Positions 34,698-45,434 are shown, counted from the first letter of the stretch. The stretch: DNA of 64,000 nt from Bradyrhizobium lablabi (GCF_018129385.1 NZ_JAFCLN010000022.1:57047-121046); one strand, 5' to 3'. The notes: a model not told the origin generated them from the letters alone. Made by a program: numbers and translations.

Positions 34698-34901
34698 TCA
34701 ACCTACCCTGAGGTTTTCAGCGGACTCTTTGCCGCGGCTAGCTACGACTTCGTAGCTAACCTTCACGCCTTCTCTCAGGTCGCTCAAACCTGCTTTTTCA
34801 ACAGCCGAGATATGGACGAACACGTCCTTGCCGCCAGTGTCGGGCTGAATGAATCCATAGCCCTTGGTCGCGTTGAACCACTTCACCGTACCTATCGCCA
34901 C
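34698..34901 (-). CDS. Cold-shock domain protein (CspA family)
   Basis: A 67-aa single cold-shock domain with both RNA-binding motifs: GTVKWFNATKGYGFI at about residues 4-18 (RNP1 KGYGFI) and DVFVHIS (RNP2). It acts as an RNA chaperone in the cytoplasm. The start is GTG at 34901 with AAGGAG upstream; the longer frame is rejected because it adds an unrelated N-terminus. It lies on the opposite strand between glcD and glcE. Confidence 0.95.
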   Translation of the reverse strand: MAIGTVKWFNATKGYGFIQPDTGGKDVFVHISAVEKAGLSDLREGVKVSYEVVASRGKESAENLRVG

Positions 34902-35529
34902 GTCATTCTCCTTGATTCCATAACACACGCAATGGTGGTACCGGAATTCCGGCGAAAATAGGCCCGGCAACATGACCCGCTGGCTTCAAAAAGAGGCCGC
35001 CCTGAAGAGAACGGCCTTGAGGTTGCGGGGGAGGAAAGTAAGGCCGCCGCCGGGGCTACAACGGCGGCCTTTCCGGATAAGCGCAGAGTGGTGTGAGCGG
35101 ACGCTAGTTTGGGCTGACTTTCAACCTCTGGTTTTTTCATTGCTGGGTTGCAAATTACCCCTCACCCATCCGGCTGACCGTCGTCCTTCTTTGAGGCGGT
35201 ATGAGCGAGCGAAGCCTGTTGGCGCAGGCGACGAAACCGCTGGCATCCGCAAATGTTCTCGGATTCAGACGTGTAAGGAATGTGTGCGTGCCGGTGTTCC
35301 ACGTCGGCGCCAATGATCCAAATACGAGTATTGAGCCGAGAAATGTCCGAATGACGTTTCCAGGTTCAGCACGAAAATTGACAAAATTGTATCTTTAGGT
35401 TGTGTGGAGGTCGGAGCCACTTCGAGGGAACGATCAATCGGAGCTTTGCTTCGCTCGCTCCCATCGATCTCGACGGTAATTTAGCAAATTGCACGTCGCC
35501 TCGCCTCGCCACAATGCGAGATTGCCCGC
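34902..35529. other. Gap of about 630 bp, little recognisable content
   Basis: A terminator-like hairpin at 35041-35070 (GGCCGCCG pairing with CGGCGGCC, then TTT) is the only clear structure; it lies about 140 nt upstream of the cold-shock gene and could be part of its leader. A 65-codon frame at 35201-35398 has a GAGG before its ATG, but no recognisable product and I do not call it. The stretch 35370-35530 is less GC-rich than the surroundings. Confidence 0.5.
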
Positions 35530-35862
35530 TTGACCCACCGCCGTGACCCGATCGCTCCAACTGCTGGCTCCGTCCCGCAAGATGGCAATTTCGCTGCCGA
35601 TGGAACGTACGTATCGCGTTTGCCGCAGAAGTATGGGGAGTTCATCAGGGATGACCATCCGGACTACCAATGGATCATTGCCTCGCTCAATACAGAGCGA
35701 TGCCCTGACTGCTCATCACCCTGCCTTGTTGGAGGCCGACGACGGTCATTGACCAAGGAAATGTTCTGCGGTGGGTGCGGGGCGGGATTTGCAGTGGCTC
35801 CATATCATTTCGAATCGCCCCCGCATCAGTTCGATTCCGTCCGTCGCATCAGGCGAGTTTGA
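35530..35862 (+). CDS. Possible small zinc-ribbon protein
   Basis: A 110-codon frame with a TTG start and a CxxC pair spaced as CPDC and, about 20 residues later, CGGCG, which would form a zinc ribbon. The middle part (KYGEFIRDDHPDYQWIIASLN) looks like a real protein, and codon use is less GC-rich than in the neighbours. No convincing ribosome site is seen, so the start is uncertain. It lies in the segment that splits glcD from glcEF. The function is unknown. Confidence 0.45.
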   Translation: MTHRRDPIAPTAGSVPQDGNFAADGTYVSRLPQKYGEFIRDDHPDYQWIIASLNTERCPDCSSPCLVGGRRRSLTKEMFCGGCGAGFAVAPYHFESPPHQFDSVRRIRRV

Positions 35863-35991
35863 GCATTGCAACCGGCACTCATCGCCCAGCCAGCCGTTTG
35901 CCGCGGGGCGAGCCGCGGCACCGTCGACCTTGCTCAATAGGTCGTCTGGCCGACCGTTGAGAAACGCGATCTTTTTCCCGCATGCGCGGGA

Positions 35992-36330
35992 CTAGATCAG
36001 CGCGTATTGCATGCGCTCGCGTTTGGCGAGCAGCGGCAACGCTTCGCCGGCGATATAGGTCTTGAAGTGCTCGCTCTCCTGATGCGCCTTGAAGGCGGCT
36101 TCATCCCGGAACAGCTCGTAGAACAGGAACTGCGCCGGGTTTTCCTTCGCCCGTGAGATCAGGAACATCTTTGCGCCGGGTTCGCGCTGCGCCTCGGGCA
36201 GGAAGCGCGACAGAATATCGGCGATGCGGTCGGCCTGTCCGTCCTTGGCTTCCCATTGCGCGACCACCAGCAATCCACCGCCGGCGACGGCTTCACTGAT
36301 GGTTCGTTCGTTGATGGCATATCGACCCAT
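35992..36330 (-). CDS. Antibiotic biosynthesis monooxygenase (ABM) domain protein
   Basis: A 112-aa ferredoxin-like alpha/beta protein of the ABM (YgiN-like) family: LLVVAQWEAKDGQADRIADIL near residue 21, REPGAKMFLISRAKENPAQFLFYELF and AFKAHQESEHFKTY follow. Members are small quinol or heme-related monooxygenases acting without metal, mostly of unknown substrate. GGAGAAAG precedes the ATG at 36330; the longer frame is a shadow. It is divergent from glcE. Confidence 0.9.
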   Translation of the reverse strand: MGRYAINERTISEAVAGGGLLVVAQWEAKDGQADRIADILSRFLPEAQREPGAKMFLISRAKENPAQFLFYELFRDEAAFKAHQESEHFKTYIAGEALPLLAKRERMQYALI

Positions 36331-36658
36331 GAGCTTTCTCCGCTGTTTCAGTCGTCGCCATGGACGCGACGACAAGTACAATTCGACAGATAGCGAATGG
36401 TTGTCGTTAATGCTTCGATATCGCTCGAAGTGTGATGCAGCGACGCGCATTGACCGCTCGCGCTCCGGGAGCGAGGCGTAAGTGCCGGGGCGGGGACTGT
36501 TTCCTACTGTGCATGGGGTTGTTTTCGAGATTTGTGTCCAGACCCGCCATGACCCCCCGCGGGCCTGCCACTTGTGCCCGTTAGCCACGCCTTTAGAAGG
36601 ATGGCGTGGAGTTCGGATGGCTGCGACAAACGCACCACCGGTAGGAGCGTAAGACGGC
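36331..36658. other. Gap of about 330 bp between the ABM gene and glcE
   Basis: No credible gene. It must hold the promoters of the divergent ABM and glcEF units. A GTAGGAGCG segment at about 36641 is the probable ribosome site of glcE. No clear operator or repeat is seen. Confidence 0.5.
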
Positions 36659-37890
36659 GTGGAAACTCTCAGGGTACGCGATGCCAAGGACGTGGAGCAG
36701 GTGGTGCGCGCGGCTGTTGCCAGCGAGCAGCCGCTCGAAATCATCGGCCATGGCAGCAAGCGCGGAATCGGCCAGCGGATGGCGACCAATGCGGTGCTCG
36801 ACCTGTCGGCGCTGAATGCGGTCACCTCTTACGAGCCGAACGAACTGATCATCACGGTGCAGGCGGGCGCGCCGCTCGCCGACGTCAAATCGCTGATCGA
36901 TTCGAAGAACCAGCAGTTCGCCTTCGATCCGATGGATACCGCGCCGCTGCTCGGCACGCCTGATATCGGCACCGTCGGCGGCATGATCGGGGCCGGTCTT
37001 GCGGGGCCGCGCCGCATCAAGGCAGGGGGCGCCCGCGACCATCTGCTCGGCGCCCATGCCGTGAGCGGCTTCGGCGACAGCTTCAAGACCGGCGGCAAGG
37101 TGGTGAAGAACGTCACCGGCTACGACCTCTGCAAGCTCCTGGCCGGCTCCTGGGGCACGCTCGCGGTCATGACCGAGGTGACGCTGAAGGTGATGCCGCG
37201 GCCGGAGAGCGAGCGCACGCTGCTGCTGCGCGGGCTCGACGACATCACCGCCAACAAGGCGATGACGGCGGCGCTCGGCTCGCCCTTCGATGTGTCCGGC
37301 GCGGCGCACCTGCCCGGTTCGGCGTTCCGCACGGCCTCCAGTGCGCTGGCGGGATTGGGAGCAGGGCAGGCGGTCACCCTGCTGCGGCTCGAGGGTATCG
37401 GAGCGTCAGTGACGCATCGCGCGGCCTCGCTCACCGCGCTGATCGCACCATTCGGCGCTGCGGAACCGCTCGAGGACGACGCGTCGGCAGCGGTCTGGAA
37501 CTCGATCCGCGACGTGCTGCCGTTCGCGGCAAGCGGCCCGCTCGGTGCCTGGCCGGTGTGGCGGATCGTCTGTCCGCCGGCCTCGGGCGGCGCGCTCGGC
37601 CAGGCGCTCGCGCGTGAAAGCGGCGGCGACGTGATCTATGATTGGGGCGGCGGCCTGATCTGGGCGGCGCTGCCGCCGAAGCCGGACGCGCAGGCCGCGT
37701 TGCTGCGTCAGCGCGTCGATGCCGCCGGCGGACATGCCACCCTGATTCGCGCGTCCGACGAGGTACGCCGCCACATTGACGTATTTCATCCACAGGCGGC
37801 TGGCGTTGCCGCACTGGGCGAGCGGGTCCGCGCCAGCTTCGATCCGAAGAACATTCTCAACCGCGGCCGGATGGCGCGGGGAACTGCGAC

Positions 37891-37894
<4 letters not shown>
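36659..37894 (+). CDS. glcE: Glycolate oxidase FAD-binding subunit GlcE
   Basis: A 411-aa FAD-binding subunit, second component of glycolate oxidase. The PCMH-type FAD domain is at about 1-180: SNELIITVQAGAP-like ELIITVQAGAPLADV near 62, PDIGTVGGMIGAGLAGPRR near 100 and GGKVVKNVTGYDLCKLLAGS near 140. GTG at 36659 is the start. The last four bases overlap the glcF start (ATGA), so the two are coupled. It is separated from glcD. Confidence 0.93.
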
Positions 37895-39204
<1,310 letters not shown>

Positions 39205-39265
39205 TCATCGGCGCCACGCGGCGTTCGGTAGTTCTTCGATCGGCGGCAACAGGAGGATGAATACG

Positions 39266-39607
39266 ATGGCGAAGAAGTCGAAGAAGGCCAAGAAGGCTAA
39301 GAAAGCCAAGAAGGCCGTAGCGGCGAAAAAGAAGAAGTCGGCAAAGAAGTCCGCCAAGAAGGTTGCGAAGAAGTCGGCGAAGAAGGCCGCAAAGAAATCC
39401 GCCAAGAAAGCGAAGAAGGCTGCGCCAAAGAAAGCAGCGAAGAAGGCGGCCAGGAAGAGCGCTCCGAAAAAGGCCGCGGCACCCAAGCCCGCGCCGGCAC
39501 CTGCTCCGGAGCCTGAAGCTGAATCGGCTCCTGCGCCGAGCTGGGCCACGCCCACACCCGCCCCGTCATGGGGATCGTCATCGTCGGATGGTGGCGACCA
39601 CAACTGA
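39266..39607 (+). CDS. Histone H1-like Lys/Ala-rich protein
   Basis: A 113-aa protein whose N-terminal 75 residues are almost only Lys and Ala in KKAKK/AAKK/KKSAK units, followed by a Pro/Ala/Glu stretch and an SSSSDGG tail. Such AlgP/HC2-like basic proteins bind DNA and may compact the nucleoid or act in regulation. ATG at 39266 lies 9 bp after AGGAGG and is preferred to the ATG at 39257, which abuts it. A terminator hairpin follows at 39639. Confidence 0.82.
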   Translation: MAKKSKKAKKAKKAKKAVAAKKKKSAKKSAKKVAKKSAKKAAKKSAKKAKKAAPKKAAKKAARKSAPKKAAAPKPAPAPAPEPEAESAPAPSWATPTPAPSWGSSSSDGGDHN

Positions 39608-39998
39608 CGCTGACCAATCAGCGGGACGCTCGTTTCGCAAAGGCCGTAGCGGAGACGCTGCGGCCTTTCGCGTTCGAGCCCCCGCGGCATCGGGCCGTCG
39701 ATCCGACTTCTACCAGCACTTCGATTCGGTCTTGCCGCACGCGGGGCTGTTGATTTCTGGTCGCGATTCACCGCAACCCGCGCGCGAAACCCCGAAAAAT
39801 TGTGGTGAGAATGCAACACCATCCAACTACCTGCGACAGAAAGGCGAAAACGCCTAAAAAGGCGGCAAGTGCTTGTTTTTTTCACTTCACTGTGTGGTGA
39901 GCAGGTTTCAGATTGATCCGCGAGATTTGGTTGCAGTCGGTCTTCACCGGTCTAGGGGCAATGAGGCCCGGCTGTTCTTGCAATAGATGGGGATCGTC
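39608..39998. other. Gap of about 390 bp upstream of the TorF porin
   Basis: It holds the terminator at 39639-39670 and then the leader of the TorF-type porin gene. Open frames across it are shadows rich in Arg, Ser and Pro. No further structure is seen. Confidence 0.5.
39639..39670 (+). terminator. Rho-independent terminator after the histone-like gene
   Basis: Stem AAAGGCCGTAGCG (39639-39651) with CGCTGCGGCCTTT (39656-39668), loop GAGA, one G-T wobble. It lies 31 bp after the stop. Confidence 0.75.
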
Positions 39999-41012
39999 AT
40001 GAAGAAACTGGTTTTGGCCGCCGCGGTGCTGGCAATGACTGCGGGGTCCGCCATGTCGGCGGATATGTACGTGAAGGCCAAGGCGCCGCCGCCGGCGCCG
40101 TTCGATCCCTGGGATCTGGCCTTCGGCGCCGCCGTCATGAACGACTACGTCTTCCGCGGCATCACCCAGTCCAACCACAAGCCATCGGTCGCGGTCTATT
40201 TCGAGCCGCGCTACAACGTCACCAAGGACCTCCAGCTCTATGCCGGTATCGCCGGCGAGAGCATCTCGTTCCCGAACCGCGCGGCGGCCGAAATCGACTT
40301 CTACGCCGGTATCCGCCCGACCTTCGGCATCTTCGCGTTCGACTTCGGTGCCTGGGGCTACCTCTATCCCGGCGGACAGTGCTTCAACGCCGCTGCCTTC
40401 CCCGGCTCCGGCATCCCGGGCTCGGACGCCCAGTGCGTCCTGAACGGCAACCTGCCGCTCAACGGCAACGTCGCCAAGAAGAACGCCAGCTTCTTCGAAG
40501 TCTACGGCAAGGTGAACATCGCCGTGACCGACCAGTTCACGATCGGTGTGAACGAATACTACTCGCCGAACTTCCTCAACCTCGGCGCCTGGGGCAACTA
40601 CGCCTCGATCACCGGCAAGTGGACCGCGCCCTCGACCACCTTCGGCTCCAGCGGCGTCGGCATGTACGTTTCCGGCGAATTCGGTCGGCAGTGGCTCGGC
40701 ACTTCGGACGCCTTCTACGGCGTCGTCAGCCCGCTCGCCAACTATGCGGCCGGCATTCCCGAGCCGAGCTACAACACCTGGAACATCGGCATCGGCTTCA
40801 CCTACAAGGTGTTCACGCTGGACATCCGCTATTCCGACACCGACCTGTCGAAGGCTTCGTGCAACGCCTTCACCAGCGACCACACCACCACCAACTTCAA
40901 CCCGGCCTTCGTCACCGCGATCAATCCGGGCGGTTTCGGCTCCAACTGGTGCGGCGCCACCGGCATCGTCAAGCTGTCGGCTGACCTGACCGCGGCAAGC
41001 AACCTGAAGTAA
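39999..41012 (+). CDS. TorF-family putative porin
   Basis: A 337-aa outer-membrane beta-barrel protein of the TorF/Gcw_chp family. Signal peptide MKKLVLAAAVLAMTAGSAMS with cleavage near residue 22; DYVFRGITQSNHKPSVAVYFE near residue 50 is the family hallmark, and alternating aromatic/polar strands follow. It probably forms an outer-membrane pore; the specific cargo is unknown. The start at 39999 is preceded by GGGGAT. A terminator follows. Confidence 0.92.
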   Translation: MKKLVLAAAVLAMTAGSAMSADMYVKAKAPPPAPFDPWDLAFGAAVMNDYVFRGITQSNHKPSVAVYFEPRYNVTKDLQLYAGIAGESISFPNRAAAEIDFYAGIRPTFGIFAFDFGAWGYLYPGGQCFNAAAFPGSGIPGSDAQCVLNGNLPLNGNVAKKNASFFEVYGKVNIAVTDQFTIGVNEYYSPNFLNLGAWGNYASITGKWTAPSTTFGSSGVGMYVSGEFGRQWLGTSDAFYGVVSPLANYAAGIPEPSYNTWNIGIGFTYKVFTLDIRYSDTDLSKASCNAFTSDHTTTNFNPAFVTAINPGGFGSNWCGATGIVKLSADLTAASNLK

Positions 41013-41038
41013 GACAATCCTGATTGGACGGAGCGGGG

Positions 41039-41065
41039 GGCGGCAGAGCAATCTGCCGCCTCTTT
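41039..41065 (+). terminator. Rho-independent terminator after the TorF porin
   Basis: Stem GGCGGCAGA (41039-41047) with TCTGCCGCC (41052-41060), loop GCAA, then TCTTT. It lies 27 bp after the porin stop. Confidence 0.8.
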
Positions 41066-41084
41066 GCGTTAGCGGCAGCGCTGA

Positions 41085-41588
41085 ATGACGGATCGGACAG
41101 AGACGAAGGACCCGCCTTCCAATATCGGACGGATCGCCCTGGCTGGCGCTGTGGCGGGGCTGGGAGCCGCCATCGCCATCGGCGGCATGGAATGGTTCTC
41201 GATCAGCGAGCAATTTCCGCTTGCGCTCATTCCCTTCGCAACTTCCATTGTGCTGGTGATGGGCTCGCCGCACGCCGAGCCGGCGCAGCCTCGCGCCTTG
41301 GTTGGCGGCCACGTGGTGTCGGCCCTGGTTGGGCTGGCTGTGCTCAAGGTGACCGGGCCCGGCGAGGTCGCGGCGGCCGCGGGCGTCGGTCTGGCCGTGC
41401 TGGCGATGTACCTGACCGGCACGTTTCATCCACCGGCCGGCATCAATCCGCTGTTGGTGATCTCCCACAACCTGCCCTGGACGTTCCTGTTCGCGCCGGT
41501 GCTTTGCGGCGCGTTGCTACTGACCGCGTTCGCCCTGGTTTGGCACCGGTGGATCCGGCGCGAGCCATGGCCGCACCGCTGGCTATAG
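41085..41588 (+). CDS. HPP-family membrane protein
   Basis: A 167-aa integral membrane protein with four hydrophobic helices and the HPP motif (FHPPAGINPLL, about residues 113-123); SPHAEPAQPR near 60 is a second family motif. HPP proteins are proposed to move nitrite in plastids; the bacterial role is uncertain. The start follows a terminator by 19 bp and has no good ribosome site. The stop is 9 bp from the convergent ABC transporter gene. Confidence 0.9.
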   Translation: MTDRTETKDPPSNIGRIALAGAVAGLGAAIAIGGMEWFSISEQFPLALIPFATSIVLVMGSPHAEPAQPRALVGGHVVSALVGLAVLKVTGPGEVAAAAGVGLAVLAMYLTGTFHPPAGINPLLVISHNLPWTFLFAPVLCGALLLTAFALVWHRWIRREPWPHRWL

Positions 41589-41596
41589 ACCTGCGC

Positions 41597-43345
41597 TCAA
41601 GCCTTGACGCTTGCAACGGCTTCGCTGAGGACGAACCGGTCGCCATCGCGCACCAGGGTCAGCTTGCGGTCGTGGAACGCGTCGAGCGTGGAGCGATGGC
41701 CGATCGAGACGATGGTGGTTCGCGGCAGCTTTTGCAGCAGCAGCCGGTAGAGCGCGTCCTCCGACGGTTCGTCGAGCGATGCGGTGGCTTCGTCCAGGAA
41801 CAGGTAATTCGGCGCATGCAGCAGCGCCCGCGCCAGCCCGAGGCGCTGCTGCTCGCCGAGCGATAGCATCCTGTTCCAGTGCGCCTCTTCGTCCAGCCGG
41901 TCGGCGAGTTGCGGCAGGCCGATGGCTACCAGCGCATCGCGGACCTGATCCCTGCTGAAACTATCTGCCTCGCCCGGATAGACGATCGCGGCATGCAGCG
42001 ACCCGATCGGAAAGTATGGCCGCTGCGGCAGCATCATCACGACAGCGTTCGGTGGAATGGCGATCGTGCCGTCGCCGAACGGCCAGATGCCGGCGATGGC
42101 GCGAAACAGGGTCGACTTGCCGGCGCCGGAGGGGCCCGTCACCAGCGTGCGCTCGCCGGCCTTCAGCTTGAAGCCGTCGGCCGCGACCAGCGGCGCGCCA
42201 TTCGGCAACCGCACCAGCAACTGCCGCAGGCCGATCTCGTCCTCGTTCTTCGAAGCCACCGATTTGATCGAGGCGCTACCTGCCGCCAGATGTTGCGCGC
42301 TCTGGATCGACATCTCGAATCCGTCGAGACGCGAGAGCACGGCGCGCCAGTCCGCCAGCGACCGGTAGATATTCACGAACACCGACAGGGCCCTTTGCAC
42401 GCTGCCAAAGGCGGAGGCGGTCTGTGCGACGCCGCCGAGCTGGATCTTTCCCGCGAAGTAGGCCGGCGCGACCAGGATGTAGGGAAAGATCACCGCGGCC
42501 TGCCCGTAGCTTGCGGTGAAGGCGGTCAGGCGCTTGGTGCGGCTCATGATGCCGTACCAGTTGTCGACGACGAAATTGAAGCGGTCCCACAGCCGGCTGC
42601 GTTCGGCCTGCTCGCCCTTCATCAGCGCGACCTGCTCGGAATTTTCCCGCACGCGCACCAGGTTGAAGCGGAAATCCGCCTCATAGCGCTGCTGCTGGAA
42701 ATTGAGCAGCACGAGCGGCGAACCTATCCATTGCGTGAGTGCCGTGCCGAAGATGGCGTAGATCAGCGCGCCCCACACGAGATAGCCGGGGATATCGAAG
42801 CTGGCGCCAAACACATGCAGCGGCGCCGCCGCCGAGAGGCCCCAGAGGATCACGATGAAGGACAGCAGCGTCACGAACGAGTTGAGCAGGTTGAGCCCGA
42901 TGTCCATCGTCTTCTCGACGAACAGCTTGACGTCGTCGCTGATGCGCTGGTCGGGGTTGTCGGCGGCATCGCCCTGCAACTGCATGCGGTAGTGATTGGC
43001 GCTCTGATCGAGCCATTCGCCGAGATAGTGGCCCGTCAGCCAGCGCCGCCAGCGGATCTGGAGCCACTGGTTGAGATAGACCTGATAGACGGCGAGCGCG
43101 ATGTAGCAGGCCGCGAGCAGCGAGAAAATGCCGATCTCGCGCACGAACACGTCCCAGTTCCGGTCCTGTAGCGCGTTGTAGAAGCGCGCGTTCCACTGGT
43201 TGATCAGGACGTCGATCGCGACCAGCAGGAGCTCGATCGTAACCACCGCGGCCAGAAGCCCCCGGCCGGCCCATTTGTCCTGCGAGCGAAAGTAGGGGGA
43301 CGCGATCCGCCATACGATCGCGAGCGTCGCGAGGATGTTGTTCAC
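41597..43345 (-). CDS. ABC transporter, fused permease/ATPase (YddA/BacA-like)
   Basis: A 582-aa protein with an ABC_membrane_2-type (SbmA/BacA-related) membrane domain of about six helices in residues 1-330 and a C-terminal nucleotide-binding domain: Walker A GPSGAGKST, signature LSLGEQQRLGLARALL and Walker B YLFLDEATASLDE. A homodimer would make a full exporter or importer. The family includes BclA of Bradyrhizobium, which protects bacteroids against plant antimicrobial peptides, but several paralogues exist and this one cannot be assigned that role. It diverges from the LldP gene. Confidence 0.92.
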   Translation of the reverse strand: MNNILATLAIVWRIASPYFRSQDKWAGRGLLAAVVTIELLLVAIDVLINQWNARFYNALQDRNWDVFVREIGIFSLLAACYIALAVYQVYLNQWLQIRWRRWLTGHYLGEWLDQSANHYRMQLQGDAADNPDQRISDDVKLFVEKTMDIGLNLLNSFVTLLSFIVILWGLSAAAPLHVFGASFDIPGYLVWGALIYAIFGTALTQWIGSPLVLLNFQQQRYEADFRFNLVRVRENSEQVALMKGEQAERSRLWDRFNFVVDNWYGIMSRTKRLTAFTASYGQAAVIFPYILVAPAYFAGKIQLGGVAQTASAFGSVQRALSVFVNIYRSLADWRAVLSRLDGFEMSIQSAQHLAAGSASIKSVASKNEDEIGLRQLLVRLPNGAPLVAADGFKLKAGERTLVTGPSGAGKSTLFRAIAGIWPFGDGTIAIPPNAVVMMLPQRPYFPIGSLHAAIVYPGEADSFSRDQVRDALVAIGLPQLADRLDEEAHWNRMLSLGEQQRLGLARALLHAPNYLFLDEATASLDEPSEDALYRLLLQKLPRTTIVSIGHRSTLDAFHDRKLTLVRDGDRFVLSEAVASVKA

Positions 43346-43642
43346 AGGTCAGCGTCTCCGGGAAAGGGGCTCAAGGCCCTGAGAAAACGAGCGAAAATTG
43401 GAAGTTAAGACCAAGGTCGTAGCTGTACGGGGCCAGCGACGACTTGTCGCAGGGCAGGAGTTGATCCTAGCATGGGCGAACGGTCGAGGGCGGGGGACGT
43501 TCACTCTTTCGCGCGGATGTGAGCGGGGAAACGGCGCTGCCGGAATCCTGGCCGATCCGCAGCCTGCAAGGACACCTGCAATCGCCGGGCACGCCGGGCT
43601 GCACGCCGTTCGGCGCAACAACCAGCTCGGGAGAAAGCACAA
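43346..43642. other. Intergenic region between the ABC transporter and lldP
   Basis: About 300 bp with no credible gene. It holds the promoters of both divergent units. A GGGAGAAAGC ribosome site for lldP is at its right end. No operator or repeat is clear. Confidence 0.5.
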
Positions 43643-45307
43643 ATGTGGGATCAACATTACAATCCGCTCAACAACGCCGCGCTATCGACCATCGCGGCCG
43701 CTATCCCGGTGGTCACGCTGCTGGTGCTGATCGCGAGCGGCAGGGTCAAGGCCCACATCGCGGCGATCATCGCCGTCATCGTGACCAACCTGATCACGAT
43801 CTTCGTCTTCACGATGCCGGCCAACATGTCGATCCGCGCATCGATCCTCGGCGTCGTTACCGGCTTTTTCCCGATCGGCTGGATCGTGCTCAACGTCATC
43901 TTCCTCTACCAGATCACGGTCGCGACCGGAAAATTCGAATTGCTCAAGCGTGCGGTCGGCGGCGTTACCGAGGACCGGCGGTTGCAACTGCTGCTGATCG
44001 CGTTCTCCTTTGGCGCGTTCTTCGAAGGCGCTTCCGGCTTCGGCACGCCGGTTGCCATCACCGGCGCCGTGCTGATCGGACTCGGGTTCTCGCCGCTCGC
44101 GGCCTCCGGCCTGTCGCTGATCGCCAACACCGCGCCGGTGGCCTATGGCGCGCTCGGCACGCCGATCCTGGGCCTCGCTTCGGTGACGGGCCTCGACCCC
44201 TACGTTCTGGGTGCGATGGTGGGCCGGCAATTGCCGGTGTTCTCGCTGATCGTGCCGTTCTGGGTGGTGTGGGCGTTCGCGGGCTGGCGGGGCATGAAGG
44301 ACGTTTGGCCGGCCATCCTGGTCACCGGCATTTCCTTCGCGGTCCCGCAATTCGTGATCTCGAACTTCATCAATCCCTGGATCGTCGATATCGGCGCTTC
44401 GCTGATCTCGATGGGCGCCCTGATCCTGTTCCTGAGGGTGTGGCAGCCAAAGGAGCTGTGGACCTCGCCGGCGCTGCGCGGCACGGATGAATCGGCCTCG
44501 ACGATGACGGCCGCCAAACCGCTCGACAAGACGCCGCTCACGCAGGGCGAATTGTGGAGCGCATTGCTGCCGTGGATCATCGTCTGCATCCTGATGCTGA
44601 TCTGGGGCAATGGTGTATTCAAGACTTGGGCGAATGCCAATTTCGTCTGGAACTATGCGGTGCCCGAGCTGCACAACATGATCAACAAGGTGCCGCCGGT
44701 CGCCGCCAGGCCGACGCCGGAAGGCGCCGTCTTCGCGTTTACCTGGCTGTCCTTCACCGGCACCGGCATGCTGATCGCCGCGATCATCTCCGGCCTGTTG
44801 ATGGGACTCTCGCCGGTCAGGCTGATCACCGAGTATGGCCGCACCATCAGATTGTGCGCGATCTCGCTGATCACGATCTCGGCGATGCTGGCAATCGGCA
44901 CGCTGACCCGGCTCTCCGGCGTCGACGCGACGCTGGGGCTGGCCTTTGCCGCGACCGGGGTGCTCTATCCCTTCTTCGGCACGCTGCTTGGTTGGCTGGG
45001 CGTGGCGCTGACCGGATCGGACACCGCCTCCAACGTGCTGTTCGGCAATTTGCAGCGGATCACTTCCGAACAGCTCGGTCTGTCGCCGGTGCTGATGGCC
45101 GCCGCCAATTCCTCCGGCGGCGTCATGGGCAAGATGATCGACGCGCAATCGATCGTGGTCGCCTCCACCGCGACCAACTGGTACGGCCATGAAGGCTCGA
45201 TCCTGCGCTACGTGTTCCTGCACTCGATCGTGCTGGCGTGCCTTGTCGGCCTGTTCGTGACGCTGCAGGCATACGTCTATCCGTTCACTCTTATGGTCCT
45301 GAAATAG
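43643..45307 (+). CDS. lldP: L-lactate permease (LldP/GlcA family)
   Basis: A 554-aa membrane protein of the LctP family with 12-14 hydrophobic helices. FGAFFEGASGFGTPVAITGA near residue 125 and GSDTASNVLFGNLQ plus NSSGGVMGKMIDAQSI near 455-490 are hallmarks. The family imports L- or D-lactate and glycolate in symport with protons. Its location about 4.4 kb past glcEF suggests that imported hydroxyacids feed glycolate oxidase (inference); it could equally be GlcA. A terminator follows the stop. Confidence 0.95.
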   Translation: MWDQHYNPLNNAALSTIAAAIPVVTLLVLIASGRVKAHIAAIIAVIVTNLITIFVFTMPANMSIRASILGVVTGFFPIGWIVLNVIFLYQITVATGKFELLKRAVGGVTEDRRLQLLLIAFSFGAFFEGASGFGTPVAITGAVLIGLGFSPLAASGLSLIANTAPVAYGALGTPILGLASVTGLDPYVLGAMVGRQLPVFSLIVPFWVVWAFAGWRGMKDVWPAILVTGISFAVPQFVISNFINPWIVDIGASLISMGALILFLRVWQPKELWTSPALRGTDESASTMTAAKPLDKTPLTQGELWSALLPWIIVCILMLIWGNGVFKTWANANFVWNYAVPELHNMINKVPPVAARPTPEGAVFAFTWLSFTGTGMLIAAIISGLLMGLSPVRLITEYGRTIRLCAISLITISAMLAIGTLTRLSGVDATLGLAFAATGVLYPFFGTLLGWLGVALTGSDTASNVLFGNLQRITSEQLGLSPVLMAAANSSGGVMGKMIDAQSIVVASTATNWYGHEGSILRYVFLHSIVLACLVGLFVTLQAYVYPFTLMVLK

Positions 45308-45329
45308 CAACAGGCGAAAGCACCTGAAC

Positions 45330-45366
45330 AAAATCCCCGCGGCTCACCGTCGCGGGGATTTTCTTT
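45330..45366 (+). terminator. Rho-independent terminator after lldP
   Basis: Perfect 12-bp stem AAAATCCCCGCG (45330-45341) and CGCGGGGATTTT (45351-45362), loop of nine, followed by CTTT. Confidence 0.9.
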
Positions 45367-45434
45367 CCGGCTTGAGTTTTATTGGCGGCCAGTCTGGCCA
45401 TTGTCACATTCGTTCCATACAAGGGCGCGCGGCC

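Noticed and set aside
35201..35398. 65-codon plus-strand frame with a GAGG before ATG
   Set aside because: No recognisable product or second line of evidence; mentioned only in the gap note.
39266..39500. Possible tandem-repeat or CRISPR-like array in the AAG/GCC-rich tract
   Set aside because: The periodicity is codon-level Lys/Ala repetition within a gene, with no constant repeat and variable spacer.
39882..41468. 528-codon minus-strand frame opposite the TorF porin and HPP gene
   Set aside because: Both opposing genes have strong family motifs, and terminators interrupt this frame's path.
43682..45331. 549-codon minus-strand frame opposite lldP
   Set aside because: It is the reverse shadow of a clear LldP permease; its product is almost all Arg, Gln, Asp and His.
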